13,987 bases of DNA. Source: Thermoplasmata archaeon (GTDB taxonomy: Archaea > Thermoplasmatota > Thermoplasmata > Lutacidiplasmatales > UBA184). Location: positions 1 to 13,987 of the forward strand of contig JASHQY010000070.1 in the NCBI GenBank assembly GCA_030038885.1. Direction: 5' to 3'. Numbering within the stretch: the first letter of the stretch is position 1; every line of letters starts with the position of its first letter. Made by a program: the position numbers and the translations under genes. A model generated the notes under the pieces. It saw nothing but the letters and a program-made list of their open reading frames with translations, had not been told where the DNA came from and did no database searches. Below, one piece after another: positions 5,768-12,893 of the stretch.

Positions 5768-7257
5768 GGAGGATGGCGAAGGCGACGGTCAAGATCCCGA
5801 CCCCCCTGCGCCCGTTCGCGGACGGCCACGCGGAGGTCGCGGCCGATGAGGCCGACGTCGGGAGCCTCGTGCGGCGCGTGGCCGACACCTACCCCGGGCT
5901 CAAGCGCCACCTGTTTACGACCGACGGGACGCTGCGGAACTTCGTGACGGTCTACCTCAACGACGAGGACGTCCGCTACCTCCAGCGCGACGCGACCCCG
6001 GTGAAGGACGGCGACGTCGTGTCGATCGTGCCGGCGATCGCGGGCGGCGCGCCCCCGGCGCGCGCCCAGACCCCGCCGACGATGCTCCCCGTCGTCCCGA
6101 ACGCCCCCTCCGACGCGCTGGACCGCGACGAGCTGCGGCGGTACAGCCGGCACCTCCTCCTCCCGGAGGTCGGGGTCGCCGGACAGAAGCGGCTGCGCCG
6201 CGCGAAGGTGCTCCTGGTCGGCGCGGGCGGCCTCGGCGCGCCGGCCGCGCTCTACCTCGCCGCCGCCGGCGTCGGGGAGATCGGACTGGTCGACGTCGAC
6301 GAGATCGAGCTCTCGAACCTCCAGCGCCAGGTGCTCTACTCGAGCGCCGACGTCGGGCGGCCCAAGCTCGAGGCCGCGCGCGACCGCCTCGAGGCGCTGA
6401 ACCCCGGCGTGCGGGTCGTGACCCACCCGGGCCGCCTCACGTCCGAGAACGCGCTCGACGTCCTGCGGCCGTACGAGGTCGTCGTGGACGGCACCGACAA
6501 CTTCCCGACCCGCTACCTCGTCAACGACGCGTGCGTCCTCCTCGGGAAGCCGAACGTCTACGGGTCGATCTACCGGTTCGAGGGCCAGGCGAGCGTCTTC
6601 GACGCGCGCCGGGGGCCGTGCTACCGGTGCCTGTACCCGGAGCCCCCGCCCCCGGACCTCGTCCCGTCGTGCGCGGAGGCCGGCGTGCTCGGCGTGCTGC
6701 CCGGGATGATCGGGATGATCCAGGCGACCGAGACCGTGAAGCTCCTGCTCGGGACCGGCGAGCCGCTCTACGGCCGCCTGCTGCTCTACGACGCGCTCGC
6801 GATGCGCTTCCGCGAGCTCACGCTCCGCAAGAACCCCGCGTGCGTCCTGTGCTCGCCGACCGCGACGCAGCACGGGCTCATCGACTACCCCGCGTTCTGC
6901 GGCGTGCCCGCGGCCGGCGCGGCGCCCGCGGGCGACGGGCTCCCCGAGATCTCCCCCGAGGAGCTGAAGGCCGAGCTCGGGGGCGACGATCCACCGACGC
7001 TCCTCGACGTCCGAGAACCGAACGAGTGGGACATCGTGCACCTTCCCGACGCCCACCTGATCCCGCGGGGCGAGCTCGCGGACCGGCTGAACGAGCTCAC
7101 CGGGGCGCGGCGGCTGGTCGTGTACTGCCGGACCGGCGGCCGGTCGTCCCAGGCGACCCGGCTCCTCCTCGACCTCGGGTTCTCGAACGTCCGCAACCTG
7201 ACCGGCGGGATCACCGCGTGGGCCCAGCGGATCGACCCGAGCCTGCCGACGTACTGA
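5764..7257 (+). CDS. CysO/ThiS-like carrier fused to MoeZ-type adenylyltransferase-rhodanese
   Basis: This is a three-domain sulfur-transfer protein of 497 residues. Residues about 5-95 match CysO: IPTPLRPFADG, VTVYLNDEDVRY and DGDVVSIVPAIAGG, ending at G94-G95. Mycobacterial CysO ends in the same AGG as a free C-terminus. A proline-rich linker follows (about 96-120). The E1/MoeB-like adenylyltransferase runs about 121-375, with ATP loop GAGGLGAP (153-160), DVDEIELSNLQRQV, zinc cysteines in CYRC (286-289) and CVLC (360-363), and SCAEAGVLG with C303. The rhodanese (about 394-497) has active-site loop CRTGGRS with C455. The expected chemistry is adenylation of the Gly-Gly carboxylate and sulfur loading to a thiocarboxylate. 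The internal Gly-Gly is odd, since activation needs a C-terminus. GTG 5764 gives GTGA coupling with mec. ATG 5773, directly after GAGGAGG, is an equally possible start. An internal ATG at 6082 could give MoeZ alone. Confidence 0.95.
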   Translation: MRRMAKATVKIPTPLRPFADGHAEVAADEADVGSLVRRVADTYPGLKRHLFTTDGTLRNFVTVYLNDEDVRYLQRDATPVKDGDVVSIVPAIAGGAPPARAQTPPTMLPVVPNAPSDALDRDELRRYSRHLLLPEVGVAGQKRLRRAKVLLVGAGGLGAPAALYLAAAGVGEIGLVDVDEIELSNLQRQVLYSSADVGRPKLEAARDRLEALNPGVRVVTHPGRLTSENALDVLRPYEVVVDGTDNFPTRYLVNDACVLLGKPNVYGSIYRFEGQASVFDARRGPCYRCLYPEPPPPDLVPSCAEAGVLGVLPGMIGMIQATETVKLLLGTGEPLYGRLLLYDALAMRFRELTLRKNPACVLCSPTATQHGLIDYPAFCGVPAAGAAPAGDGLPEISPEELKAELGGDDPPTLLDVREPNEWDIVHLPDAHLIPRGELADRLNELTGARRLVVYCRTGGRSSQATRLLLDLGFSNVRNLTGGITAWAQRIDPSLPTY

Positions 7258-7264
7258 CCCGACG

Positions 7265-7762
7265 TCAGAAGTCCGACGGGGCCGCGGGCTCGCTCGGGGC
7301 GCCGACGTCGACCGTGAGGTTCCCCGAGTAGGACCGCGCGCGCCGCGAGAGCTCGCGCGCGAACTCCTCGGGGTGGCGCGGCGAGATGAACAGCGGGTAG
7401 GCGCCCCCGGTCACGAGGAGGCCGGCGGGGTCGGTGTAGATCGCGTCGAACGACTGGATGTACGGGCTCCACATCCGCCCGCGGTAGCCCCACGATCCGA
7501 AGAAGCCGGTCGGCGAGAGGTCCCGGAGCGCGAGGAACTCGATCTTGCGGACCTCCTCGAGCGGCATGCGCCGGGGCCCGAGGATCCGCCACGCGACGAG
7601 GTGCGTGTCGTCGATCGAGTAGCTCGTGGTCGCGTAGCGGACCAGGAGGAACGCGGTCGCCGCGACGAGCAGGTAGACGAAGTTGGGGTTCGAGTCGATC
7701 GGGCTCGGCAGCACGACGAAGAACAATAGGAGGATGATCACCGCGTAGACGCCGACCGTCAC
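7265..7762 (-). CDS. Small membrane protein with a PH-like domain; start uncertain
   Basis: This is a predicted integral membrane protein of unknown role, 165 residues from GTG 7762. Two hydrophobic segments (about 4-19 and 28-42) are followed by a cytoplasmic-looking domain. YSIDDTHLVAWRILGPRRMPLEEVRKIEF resembles the opening strands of bacterial/archaeal PH-like domains, and GFFGSWGYRGRMWSPYI follows. The tail (about 152-165) is low-complexity and rich in Ala, Pro and Ser. GTG 7762 is the only ATG/GTG/TTG available, but it leaves only three residues before the first membrane segment. The same frame stays open upstream, reading KGRYHAHGTISG just before the GTG, so the real N-terminus may be longer and start at a non-standard codon. 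It is the last gene of the mptA-ABC-ABCE1 group, 91 bases after the ABCE1 stop, and ends 7 bases from the convergent stop of the CysO-MoeZ gene. Confidence 0.7.
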   Translation of the reverse strand: MTVGVYAVIILLLFFVVLPSPIDSNPNFVYLLVAATAFLLVRYATTSYSIDDTHLVAWRILGPRRMPLEEVRKIEFLALRDLSPTGFFGSWGYRGRMWSPYIQSFDAIYTDPAGLLVTGGAYPLFISPRHPEEFARELSRRARSYSGNLTVDVGAPSEPAAPSDF

Positions 7763-7853
7763 GCCGGAGATCGTCCCGTGGGCGTGGTAGCGGCCCTTCG
7801 CGTCGAGCCGCGGTGGCGCCGGCGCCGGGACGTCGTCCGCGGCCGCGGCGGCG

Positions 7854-9632
7854 TCAGGCGGGGGCGTCGTAGTAGTACTCCCGGCGCCCGCGCTGCTCGC
7901 GGTCGAGCACCGAGCCCTCCCGGTTGACGCGCGGCCGCAGGGTCTCGGGGTCGCGCCGGAACGTGATGTTCACGTCGGCGAGCAGCCGGTTCATCCCCTC
8001 GCGCATCGAGAACGGCCCGTCGCCGCGGCCGCGGGTCCCGTCCGGGGCGTCCTGGGCGAAGACCATCAGCTCGTCGCACGCGAGGTCGAGGAAGTAGACG
8101 TCGTGGTCGACCACGAGCGCGCTGACCGCCTGGCGCTCGACCTGCCGCCGGATCAGGCGGGCCATCGACATCCGCTCGTCCGCGTCGAGGTAGGCGGACG
8201 GCTCGTCGAGCAGGTAGAGGGTCACGGTCCGCGCGAGCGTCAGCGCGACCCCGGCGCGCTGGAGCTCCCCGCCCGAGAGGTCGGGGAGCGCGACGTCCTG
8301 GACCTCCTCCAAGTGGAGGGCGGGGAGCAGGTCGCGCTCGAAGAGCTTCGCGTCGAACGTCGGGTCGTTCGCGAGCGCGTTCGCGCGCTCCCGCAGGCTC
8401 GCGGGGGTCGACGCCTTCAGGTACTGGGGCTTGTAGCTGACCGTCACGCCGGGCGGCGGACGGCCCTTCGTCGGGGGCTCCGCGCCGGCGAGCATCCGCA
8501 CGAACGTCGTCTTCCCGGTCCCGTTCGGGCCGACGATCCCGACCGTCTGCCCGCGCGCGAGCGATCCCCCGCCGACCGCGAGGTGGAACCCCGCGAACGA
8601 CTTCTCGAGCGGCGCGAACTCGACCAAGGGGTTCGACCGCGCCGCCGGCTTCGGCGGGTGCGCGACGAACCGGATCGCGTCCGCGCGGAACCGGACGTTC
8701 TCGTCCTTCAGGTAGCCGGTCAGGTAGGTGTTGATCGCGGAGCGCATCGGCAAGGGGTGGCTGATCACCCCGAACGCCGCCGGCTCTCCGTAGATCAGGT
8801 GCGCCGTGTCCGCGAGGTAGTCGAACAGCGCGAGGTCGTGCTCGACCACGAGGACGCTCTTCGACGCGCCGAGGCGGCGCAGGAGGCGGGCGACCTTGAG
8901 CCGGTGGACGATGTCGAGGTAGCTCGACGGCTCGTCGACGAGGTAGAGGTCCGCGTCGGTCGCGAGCGTCCGGGCGATCGCCGCGAGCTGGAGCTCCCCG
9001 CCCGAGAGCTCGGACAGGCGACGGTCGGAGCGGCTCGCGAGCCCGACATCCTCGAGCGCCGCGGCGGCCCCGGGACCGCCGGCCGCGACGTAGTCGAGCG
9101 TCGAGAGCGGCTCGTCCGAGAGGTGGTCGACGTACTGGGGCTTCAGCACCGTGCGCAGCTGGCCCTTCGCGATCCGCTCGAAGTGCGCGCGCAGCGCGGT
9201 GCCCCGGAAGTGCTCGACGACCTTCGACCACTCCCCCGGGGCCGCGTAGTCGCCGAGGTTCGGGACCTCCCGGCCCGCGAGGATCCGGAGCGCGGTCGAC
9301 TTGCCGGTGCCGTTCGGCCCGAGCACGCCGGTGATGCCCCCGGTCGGGGGGATCGGCAGGCGGTACATCCGGAAGCCGTTGTAGCCGTAGCGGTGGACGA
9401 CCTCGCTCGGGTCGGCCTCGGGCGTGTTGAGGATCTTGATCGCATCGAACGGGCACTTGTGGACGCAGATGCCGCAGCCGATGCACAGCGTCTCCGAGAT
9501 GACGGGCTTGCCGATCGGCCCCTCGACGATGCACTCCTGGCCCATGCGGACCGGGGGGCAGTACGCCTGGCACTCCCACTGGCACTCCTTCGGGTGGCAC
9601 CGGTCGTTCAGCAGGATCGCGATCCGCGCCAC
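7854..9632 (-). CDS. ABCE1/RLI ribosome-recycling ATPase
   Basis: ABCE1 splits ribosomes into subunits after termination and is universal in archaea and eukaryotes. The protein has 592 residues from GTG 9632, the normal length. The N-terminal Fe-S domain has C12, C17, C21 and C25 (RCHPKECQWECQAYCPP), then C50, C53, C56 and C60 (CIGCGICVHKCPF), the ligands of two [4Fe-4S] clusters. C34 is an extra cysteine. First ATPase: Walker A GPNGTGKST (105-113), LSGGELQ (209-215), Walker B to LVDEPSSYLD, H265. Second: GPNGTGKTT (368-376), LSGGELQR (452-459), LLDEPSAYLD, H510. The frame remains open upstream into the transporter ATPase gene, but homology begins at the GTG, two bases after that gene's TAG stop. 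It depends on Fe-S assembly, whose genes lie in the same window. The position downstream of a transporter operon probably reflects shared transcription rather than shared function. Confidence 0.97.
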   Translation of the reverse strand: MARIAILLNDRCHPKECQWECQAYCPPVRMGQECIVEGPIGKPVISETLCIGCGICVHKCPFDAIKILNTPEADPSEVVHRYGYNGFRMYRLPIPPTGGITGVLGPNGTGKSTALRILAGREVPNLGDYAAPGEWSKVVEHFRGTALRAHFERIAKGQLRTVLKPQYVDHLSDEPLSTLDYVAAGGPGAAAALEDVGLASRSDRRLSELSGGELQLAAIARTLATDADLYLVDEPSSYLDIVHRLKVARLLRRLGASKSVLVVEHDLALFDYLADTAHLIYGEPAAFGVISHPLPMRSAINTYLTGYLKDENVRFRADAIRFVAHPPKPAARSNPLVEFAPLEKSFAGFHLAVGGGSLARGQTVGIVGPNGTGKTTFVRMLAGAEPPTKGRPPPGVTVSYKPQYLKASTPASLRERANALANDPTFDAKLFERDLLPALHLEEVQDVALPDLSGGELQRAGVALTLARTVTLYLLDEPSAYLDADERMSMARLIRRQVERQAVSALVVDHDVYFLDLACDELMVFAQDAPDGTRGRGDGPFSMREGMNRLLADVNITFRRDPETLRPRVNREGSVLDREQRGRREYYYDAPA

Positions 9633-9634
9633 GC

Positions 9635-10339
9635 CTAGGCCCCCGGAACGTCCGAGGCGATCCGGCCGTCCCGCATCGTCACGTGGCGGCGGGCGTGGCG
9701 CGCGACCTCGGGGTTGTGCGTGACGAGGACCAGCGTCGCGTCGCGGTCGGCCCGCACGCGCTCGAGCAGCGCGAGGATCGCGGCGGCGTTCCCGCTGTCG
9801 AGCTCGCCGGTCGGCTCGTCCGCGAGCAGGACCCCGGGCCGGTTCGCGAGCGCCCGCGCGACCGCGACCCGCTGCTCTTCGCCGCCGGAGAGCTGGTGCG
9901 GGAACGAGCGCTCCTTCCCGTGGAGGCCGACCTCCTCGAGGAGGTCCCCCGCGCGGCGGGTCCGCTCGGCGCGGGGCACGCGCAGCGCGCGCATCGGCAG
10001 CTCGATGTTCTCGAGGGCGGTCAAGGTCGGGAGGAGGTAGAATCGCTGAAAGATGAACCCCACGCCCTTCAGCCGGAGGCGCGCCCGCTCCCGGTCCGGG
10101 CGGTGCCCGACCGGGGTCCCGTCCCACCGGATCTCGCCCGCGGTCGGCGCGTCGAGCAGCCCGACGAGGTTGAGGAGGGTCGTCTTCCCGCAGCCGCTCG
10201 GACCCTCGACCGAGACGAACTCGCCGGGCGGGATCGTCCAGTCGATGTCCCGCAGGGCCGGCACCGCCTCGGGCTCGCCGACGCGGTACGTCCGGCCGAC
10301 CCCGGCGAGCTCGATCCGCGGAGGGGTCGGTGCGCTCAC
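9635..10339 (-). CDS. ABC transporter ATPase, LolD/MacB type
   Basis: This is the 234-residue ATPase partner of the two upstream permeases. Walker A is GPSGCGKTT (46-54), the Q-loop lies in FIFQRFYLLPTLTALEN, the signature is LSGGEEQR (150-157), Walker B is VLLADEPTGELD (170-181) and the H-loop is VTHNPEVA (H208). GFIFQRFYLLPTLTALENIELP and DEPTGELD are typical of the LolD/MacB/FtsE group, which drives mechanotransmission or export of lipids, peptides or drugs rather than import. The second base of the signature's usual EQQR is changed to EEQR. GTG 10339 overlaps the upstream permease stop as GTGA. The open frame extends about 410 codons further upstream, but that part is an Arg/Gly-rich shadow of the permease gene. 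The substrate is unknown. Confidence 0.93.
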   Translation of the reverse strand: MSAPTPPRIELAGVGRTYRVGEPEAVPALRDIDWTIPPGEFVSVEGPSGCGKTTLLNLVGLLDAPTAGEIRWDGTPVGHRPDRERARLRLKGVGFIFQRFYLLPTLTALENIELPMRALRVPRAERTRRAGDLLEEVGLHGKERSFPHQLSGGEEQRVAVARALANRPGVLLADEPTGELDSGNAAAILALLERVRADRDATLVLVTHNPEVARHARRHVTMRDGRIASDVPGA

Positions 10340-11583
10340 CGCAGCGCCTCCGTGATCTCGATCCGCAGGGCGACCCGCGTGGCGACCCCGCTCGCGAGCA
10401 GCGACAGCGCGACGATCCCCACGACGATCGCCCCGATCGTAACCGGGTCGAACCGCGCCCACTGGGCGGCGAGCCGGACGCCCGACGAGCCCCAGGCCGC
10501 GAGCGCCTCCACGAGGACGTACCCCCCGATCACGCCGACCGCGGCGCCGAGCAGCGCGAGGCGGATCCCGTCGAGCACGATCTCGCGCGCGATCGACCCC
10601 GCCGGGAGGCCGAGCGCGCGCCGGATCCCGATCGACCGCCGGTCCGACTCGACGCGCCGCACGAGGACGAGCGCGAGGAACAGGAGCCCGACGGTCAGCC
10701 CGACCGAGGAGAGCGCGAGGTAGAACCCGGTCAGGACCCCGCTCGCCGACTCGAGCTGCTGCGCCTCCTGGCCCAGCGAGGTCACGGCGTAGAACGGCAC
10801 GAGCGACTGGATCTGCGCGCGGACCTGCGCGAGCGCGGCGGGGTCGACCGAGCTTCCGCCGGTGACCGAGACCTCGATCGTGTCCGACGCGTCGTGCTGG
10901 AAGGCGTCCGGCCCGGTGGCGAGCCCCCCGAGGACCTGGAGGTTCGAGAGCGGCAGGAGGACCGCCGACCCCTCGACCGGTCCGAGGAGGGACGACGCCG
11001 CTCCGAACGAGCCGGTGACGATGTACGCGACCGCCTGAGAGCGGTTGTCGGAGCCTCCGATCAGGAGGGTCGTGCCGTTCGCGATCCCGTGGGCGGCGGC
11101 GAGCGCGGTCGAGATCATCACGTCGTTCGACGCGGGGCCCGCGTACGTCCCGTTGTCGAAGTGCACCGCGTCCGTGGGGTCCCCGAGCCGGAGGACCGAC
11201 GGGAACAGGTCGCGCTCCTCCGGGGGCAGCGTCGCGGGGAACTGGTCCGGGATCACGCCCTCGGCCGGCACCGCCGTGGGGCTCCCGCCGGAAGGGAAGA
11301 CGTCGACCGTGAGGCTCAGGGTGGGGGACGCGGCCGCGACCGACGCGATCGCCCGGATCCGGTCCGTGAGGTTGTGGGAGTCGACGATCCCGTGGGCGCC
11401 GGCGGCGCTCACGACGATCTGGTACCCGGCGTTCTCGAGGCCGGCGAGCTCGTGCGCCGCCACGCCCCCGCCGACGCTCACGAGCACGACCGGCAGGGCG
11501 ACCGCGGTCCCGACCGCGGCGATCGCGAGCACCTGCTGTAGACGGAGGTGGCGCAGCGACGACCCGTACCCCCACCGCATCAT
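10336..11583 (-). CDS. ABC transporter permease, MacB/FtsX-like (second permease)
   Basis: This integral membrane protein has 415 residues. One N-terminal membrane segment (about 17-39) leads into an extracytoplasmic MacB periplasmic-core-like domain (about 45-280). Three C-terminal segments follow (about 284-308, 341-363 and 380-405), the FtsX/MacB topology. RRVESDRRSIGIRRALGL (309-326) between the second and third segments is the cytoplasmic coupling region for the ATPase. The outer domain has N-glycosylation sequons at N71, N144, N169 and N180, as expected for an archaeal surface protein. ATG 11583 overlaps the previous permease stop as ATGA; the adjacent ATG 11580 is also possible. The long upstream open frame is a shadow of the first permease. 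It probably pairs with the 431-residue permease as a heterodimer served by the downstream ATPase. The substrate is unknown. Confidence 0.9.
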   Translation of the reverse strand: MMRWGYGSSLRHLRLQQVLAIAAVGTAVALPVVLVSVGGGVAAHELAGLENAGYQIVVSAAGAHGIVDSHNLTDRIRAIASVAAASPTLSLTVDVFPSGGSPTAVPAEGVIPDQFPATLPPEERDLFPSVLRLGDPTDAVHFDNGTYAGPASNDVMISTALAAAHGIANGTTLLIGGSDNRSQAVAYIVTGSFGAASSLLGPVEGSAVLLPLSNLQVLGGLATGPDAFQHDASDTIEVSVTGGSSVDPAALAQVRAQIQSLVPFYAVTSLGQEAQQLESASGVLTGFYLALSSVGLTVGLLFLALVLVRRVESDRRSIGIRRALGLPAGSIAREIVLDGIRLALLGAAVGVIGGYVLVEALAAWGSSGVRLAAQWARFDPVTIGAIVVGIVALSLLASGVATRVALRIEITEALR

Positions 11584-12875
11584 GGCGCCCGGAGCTCCTC
11601 GGAGACCGGCAGCGACATCGCCCGGGCCGCCGGCAGCGCGGACGCGGCCAGGCCGATCGCGAGGACGATCGCGATCCCCGAGAGCAGCACGGACGCGTCG
11701 AACGAGACGAACGAGAAGCCGACCGGGAGGCCCGGGACGAGCGCGAGCAGGAACCGATTGAGCTCGTACGCCCCCGCGTAGGCGATCGGCAGGCCGATCG
11801 CGAGGCCGAGGAGCGCGAGCACGAGGCCCTCCTGCGCGATCAGGGACCCCACGCGGGACCGGGCGTAGCCGACCGCGCGCAGGAGCGCGATCTCCCGGCT
11901 GCGGTCGTCGACCGACATCTGCAGCACGGTCGTCGCGAACAGCGCGGCGACCACGACCCCGATGATCCCGACGAGCGCGCCGAACGTGCGGTAGGTGCTG
12001 ACCGCCTGCTGCACCTCCCCGAGGATCTCCGAGAGGGTGATCACGGTCAGCGACGGGAAGGCCCGCTCGAGGATCGTCTGGTCGGAGGACGCGGTCGTCG
12101 GGTCGTTGAGGTGGATCAGGACGAGGGTCGCGTCGTCGGTGCTCGGAGTGGCCCCGCCGACAATCGTCTGGAGCTCCGAGAGGTAGAGGAACGAGATCAG
12201 GGCCGAGGGGATCAGCCAGAACGGTCCCGAGACGCCGACGACCTCGAACGGGACCGAGTCGGCGTACCACGCGGGAAGCGCCGACGCGTTCGGGGCCTGG
12301 ACGAGGTTGACCCAGACGAGGTCGCCGATCGTCACGCGGAGCGCCCCCGCGAGCGCCTGATCGAGGACGATCTGGTGGGTGAAGGGCCCGTCGAACGTCC
12401 CGTTGCCGTAGTGCGGATCGCCGGGGAGCGTGAACCCGGTGCCGTTGTACAGCGAGGGGACCTCGATCCCGGTGTTGTCCGACGGGATCCATCCGACCGA
12501 TTCCGCGAGGGTCTGGTTCCACCCGGGGGGCACCGCGGAGGCGTTCGCGGCCGCCCAGAGCGACGCGTTGCCGAAGACCAGCGAGCTCACGAGCCAGGGG
12601 CTCGCGACCTCGACGTTCGGATCGGCCCGGGGGATCGCGCTCGAGAGCTCGTGCGCGTGCGCGATCGGGCCGCCGGATCCGGACGCGAGGCTCGTGTTCG
12701 CGCTGGCGGCGATCAGGTCGACGCCGCTCGCGGTCGCGAGCTCGGTCGCGCTCGTCTCGACCCCGGCGGAGATCGCGAGCAGCAGCGCGACGAGCCCGAC
12801 CGCGAGCCCGATGCCGAGCGCCGTCAGCGCCGAGCGCCCCGGCCGGCGGCGGATCGCGTCCAGCGCGTAGTACAC
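11580..12875 (-). CDS. ABC transporter permease, MacB/FtsX-like (first permease)
   Basis: This is a 431-residue permease of the same architecture as its neighbour. Membrane segment 1 is about 17-38, the extracytoplasmic domain about 45-290, and three C-terminal segments fall at about 297-318, 350-372 and 394-418. SVDDRSREIALLRAVGYARSR (321-341) is the classic FtsX/MacB coupling motif. The outer domain has seven N-glycosylation sequons (N60, N103, N111, N120, N144, N158, N196). That is more than its partner and suggests a heavily decorated outer face. GTG 12875 is 18 bases after the mptA stop. The two permeases differ strongly outside the membrane parts, so they look like paralogues of a heterodimer rather than a recent duplication. 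Export or lipid/lipoprotein handling is typical of the family, but nothing here identifies the cargo. Confidence 0.9.
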   Translation of the reverse strand: MYYALDAIRRRPGRSALTALGIGLAVGLVALLLAISAGVETSATELATASGVDLIAASANTSLASGSGGPIAHAHELSSAIPRADPNVEVASPWLVSSLVFGNASLWAAANASAVPPGWNQTLAESVGWIPSDNTGIEVPSLYNGTGFTLPGDPHYGNGTFDGPFTHQIVLDQALAGALRVTIGDLVWVNLVQAPNASALPAWYADSVPFEVVGVSGPFWLIPSALISFLYLSELQTIVGGATPSTDDATLVLIHLNDPTTASSDQTILERAFPSLTVITLSEILGEVQQAVSTYRTFGALVGIIGVVVAALFATTVLQMSVDDRSREIALLRAVGYARSRVGSLIAQEGLVLALLGLAIGLPIAYAGAYELNRFLLALVPGLPVGFSFVSFDASVLLSGIAIVLAIGLAASALPAARAMSLPVSEELRAP

Positions 12876-12893
12876 GGCCGCTCCGACCCCGCG

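Noticed and set aside
5764..6400. MoaD-MoeB molybdopterin role for the fusion protein
   Set aside because: MoeB-type activation of MoaD is related chemistry, but the carrier part resembles CysO (IPTPLRPFADG, NDEDVR, PAIAGG) and the neighbours are cysM and mec with no molybdopterin gene. It is not fully excluded as a second role.
9633..10127. N-terminal extension of ABCE1
   Set aside because: It lies in the coding sequence of the transporter ATPase, and ABCE1 proteins begin at the equivalent of GTG 9632 with the Fe-S domain.
10340..11575. N-terminal extension of the transporter ATPase over the second permease
   Set aside because: It has shadow composition. The ATPase begins with a normal strand after GTG 10339, coupled to the permease stop.
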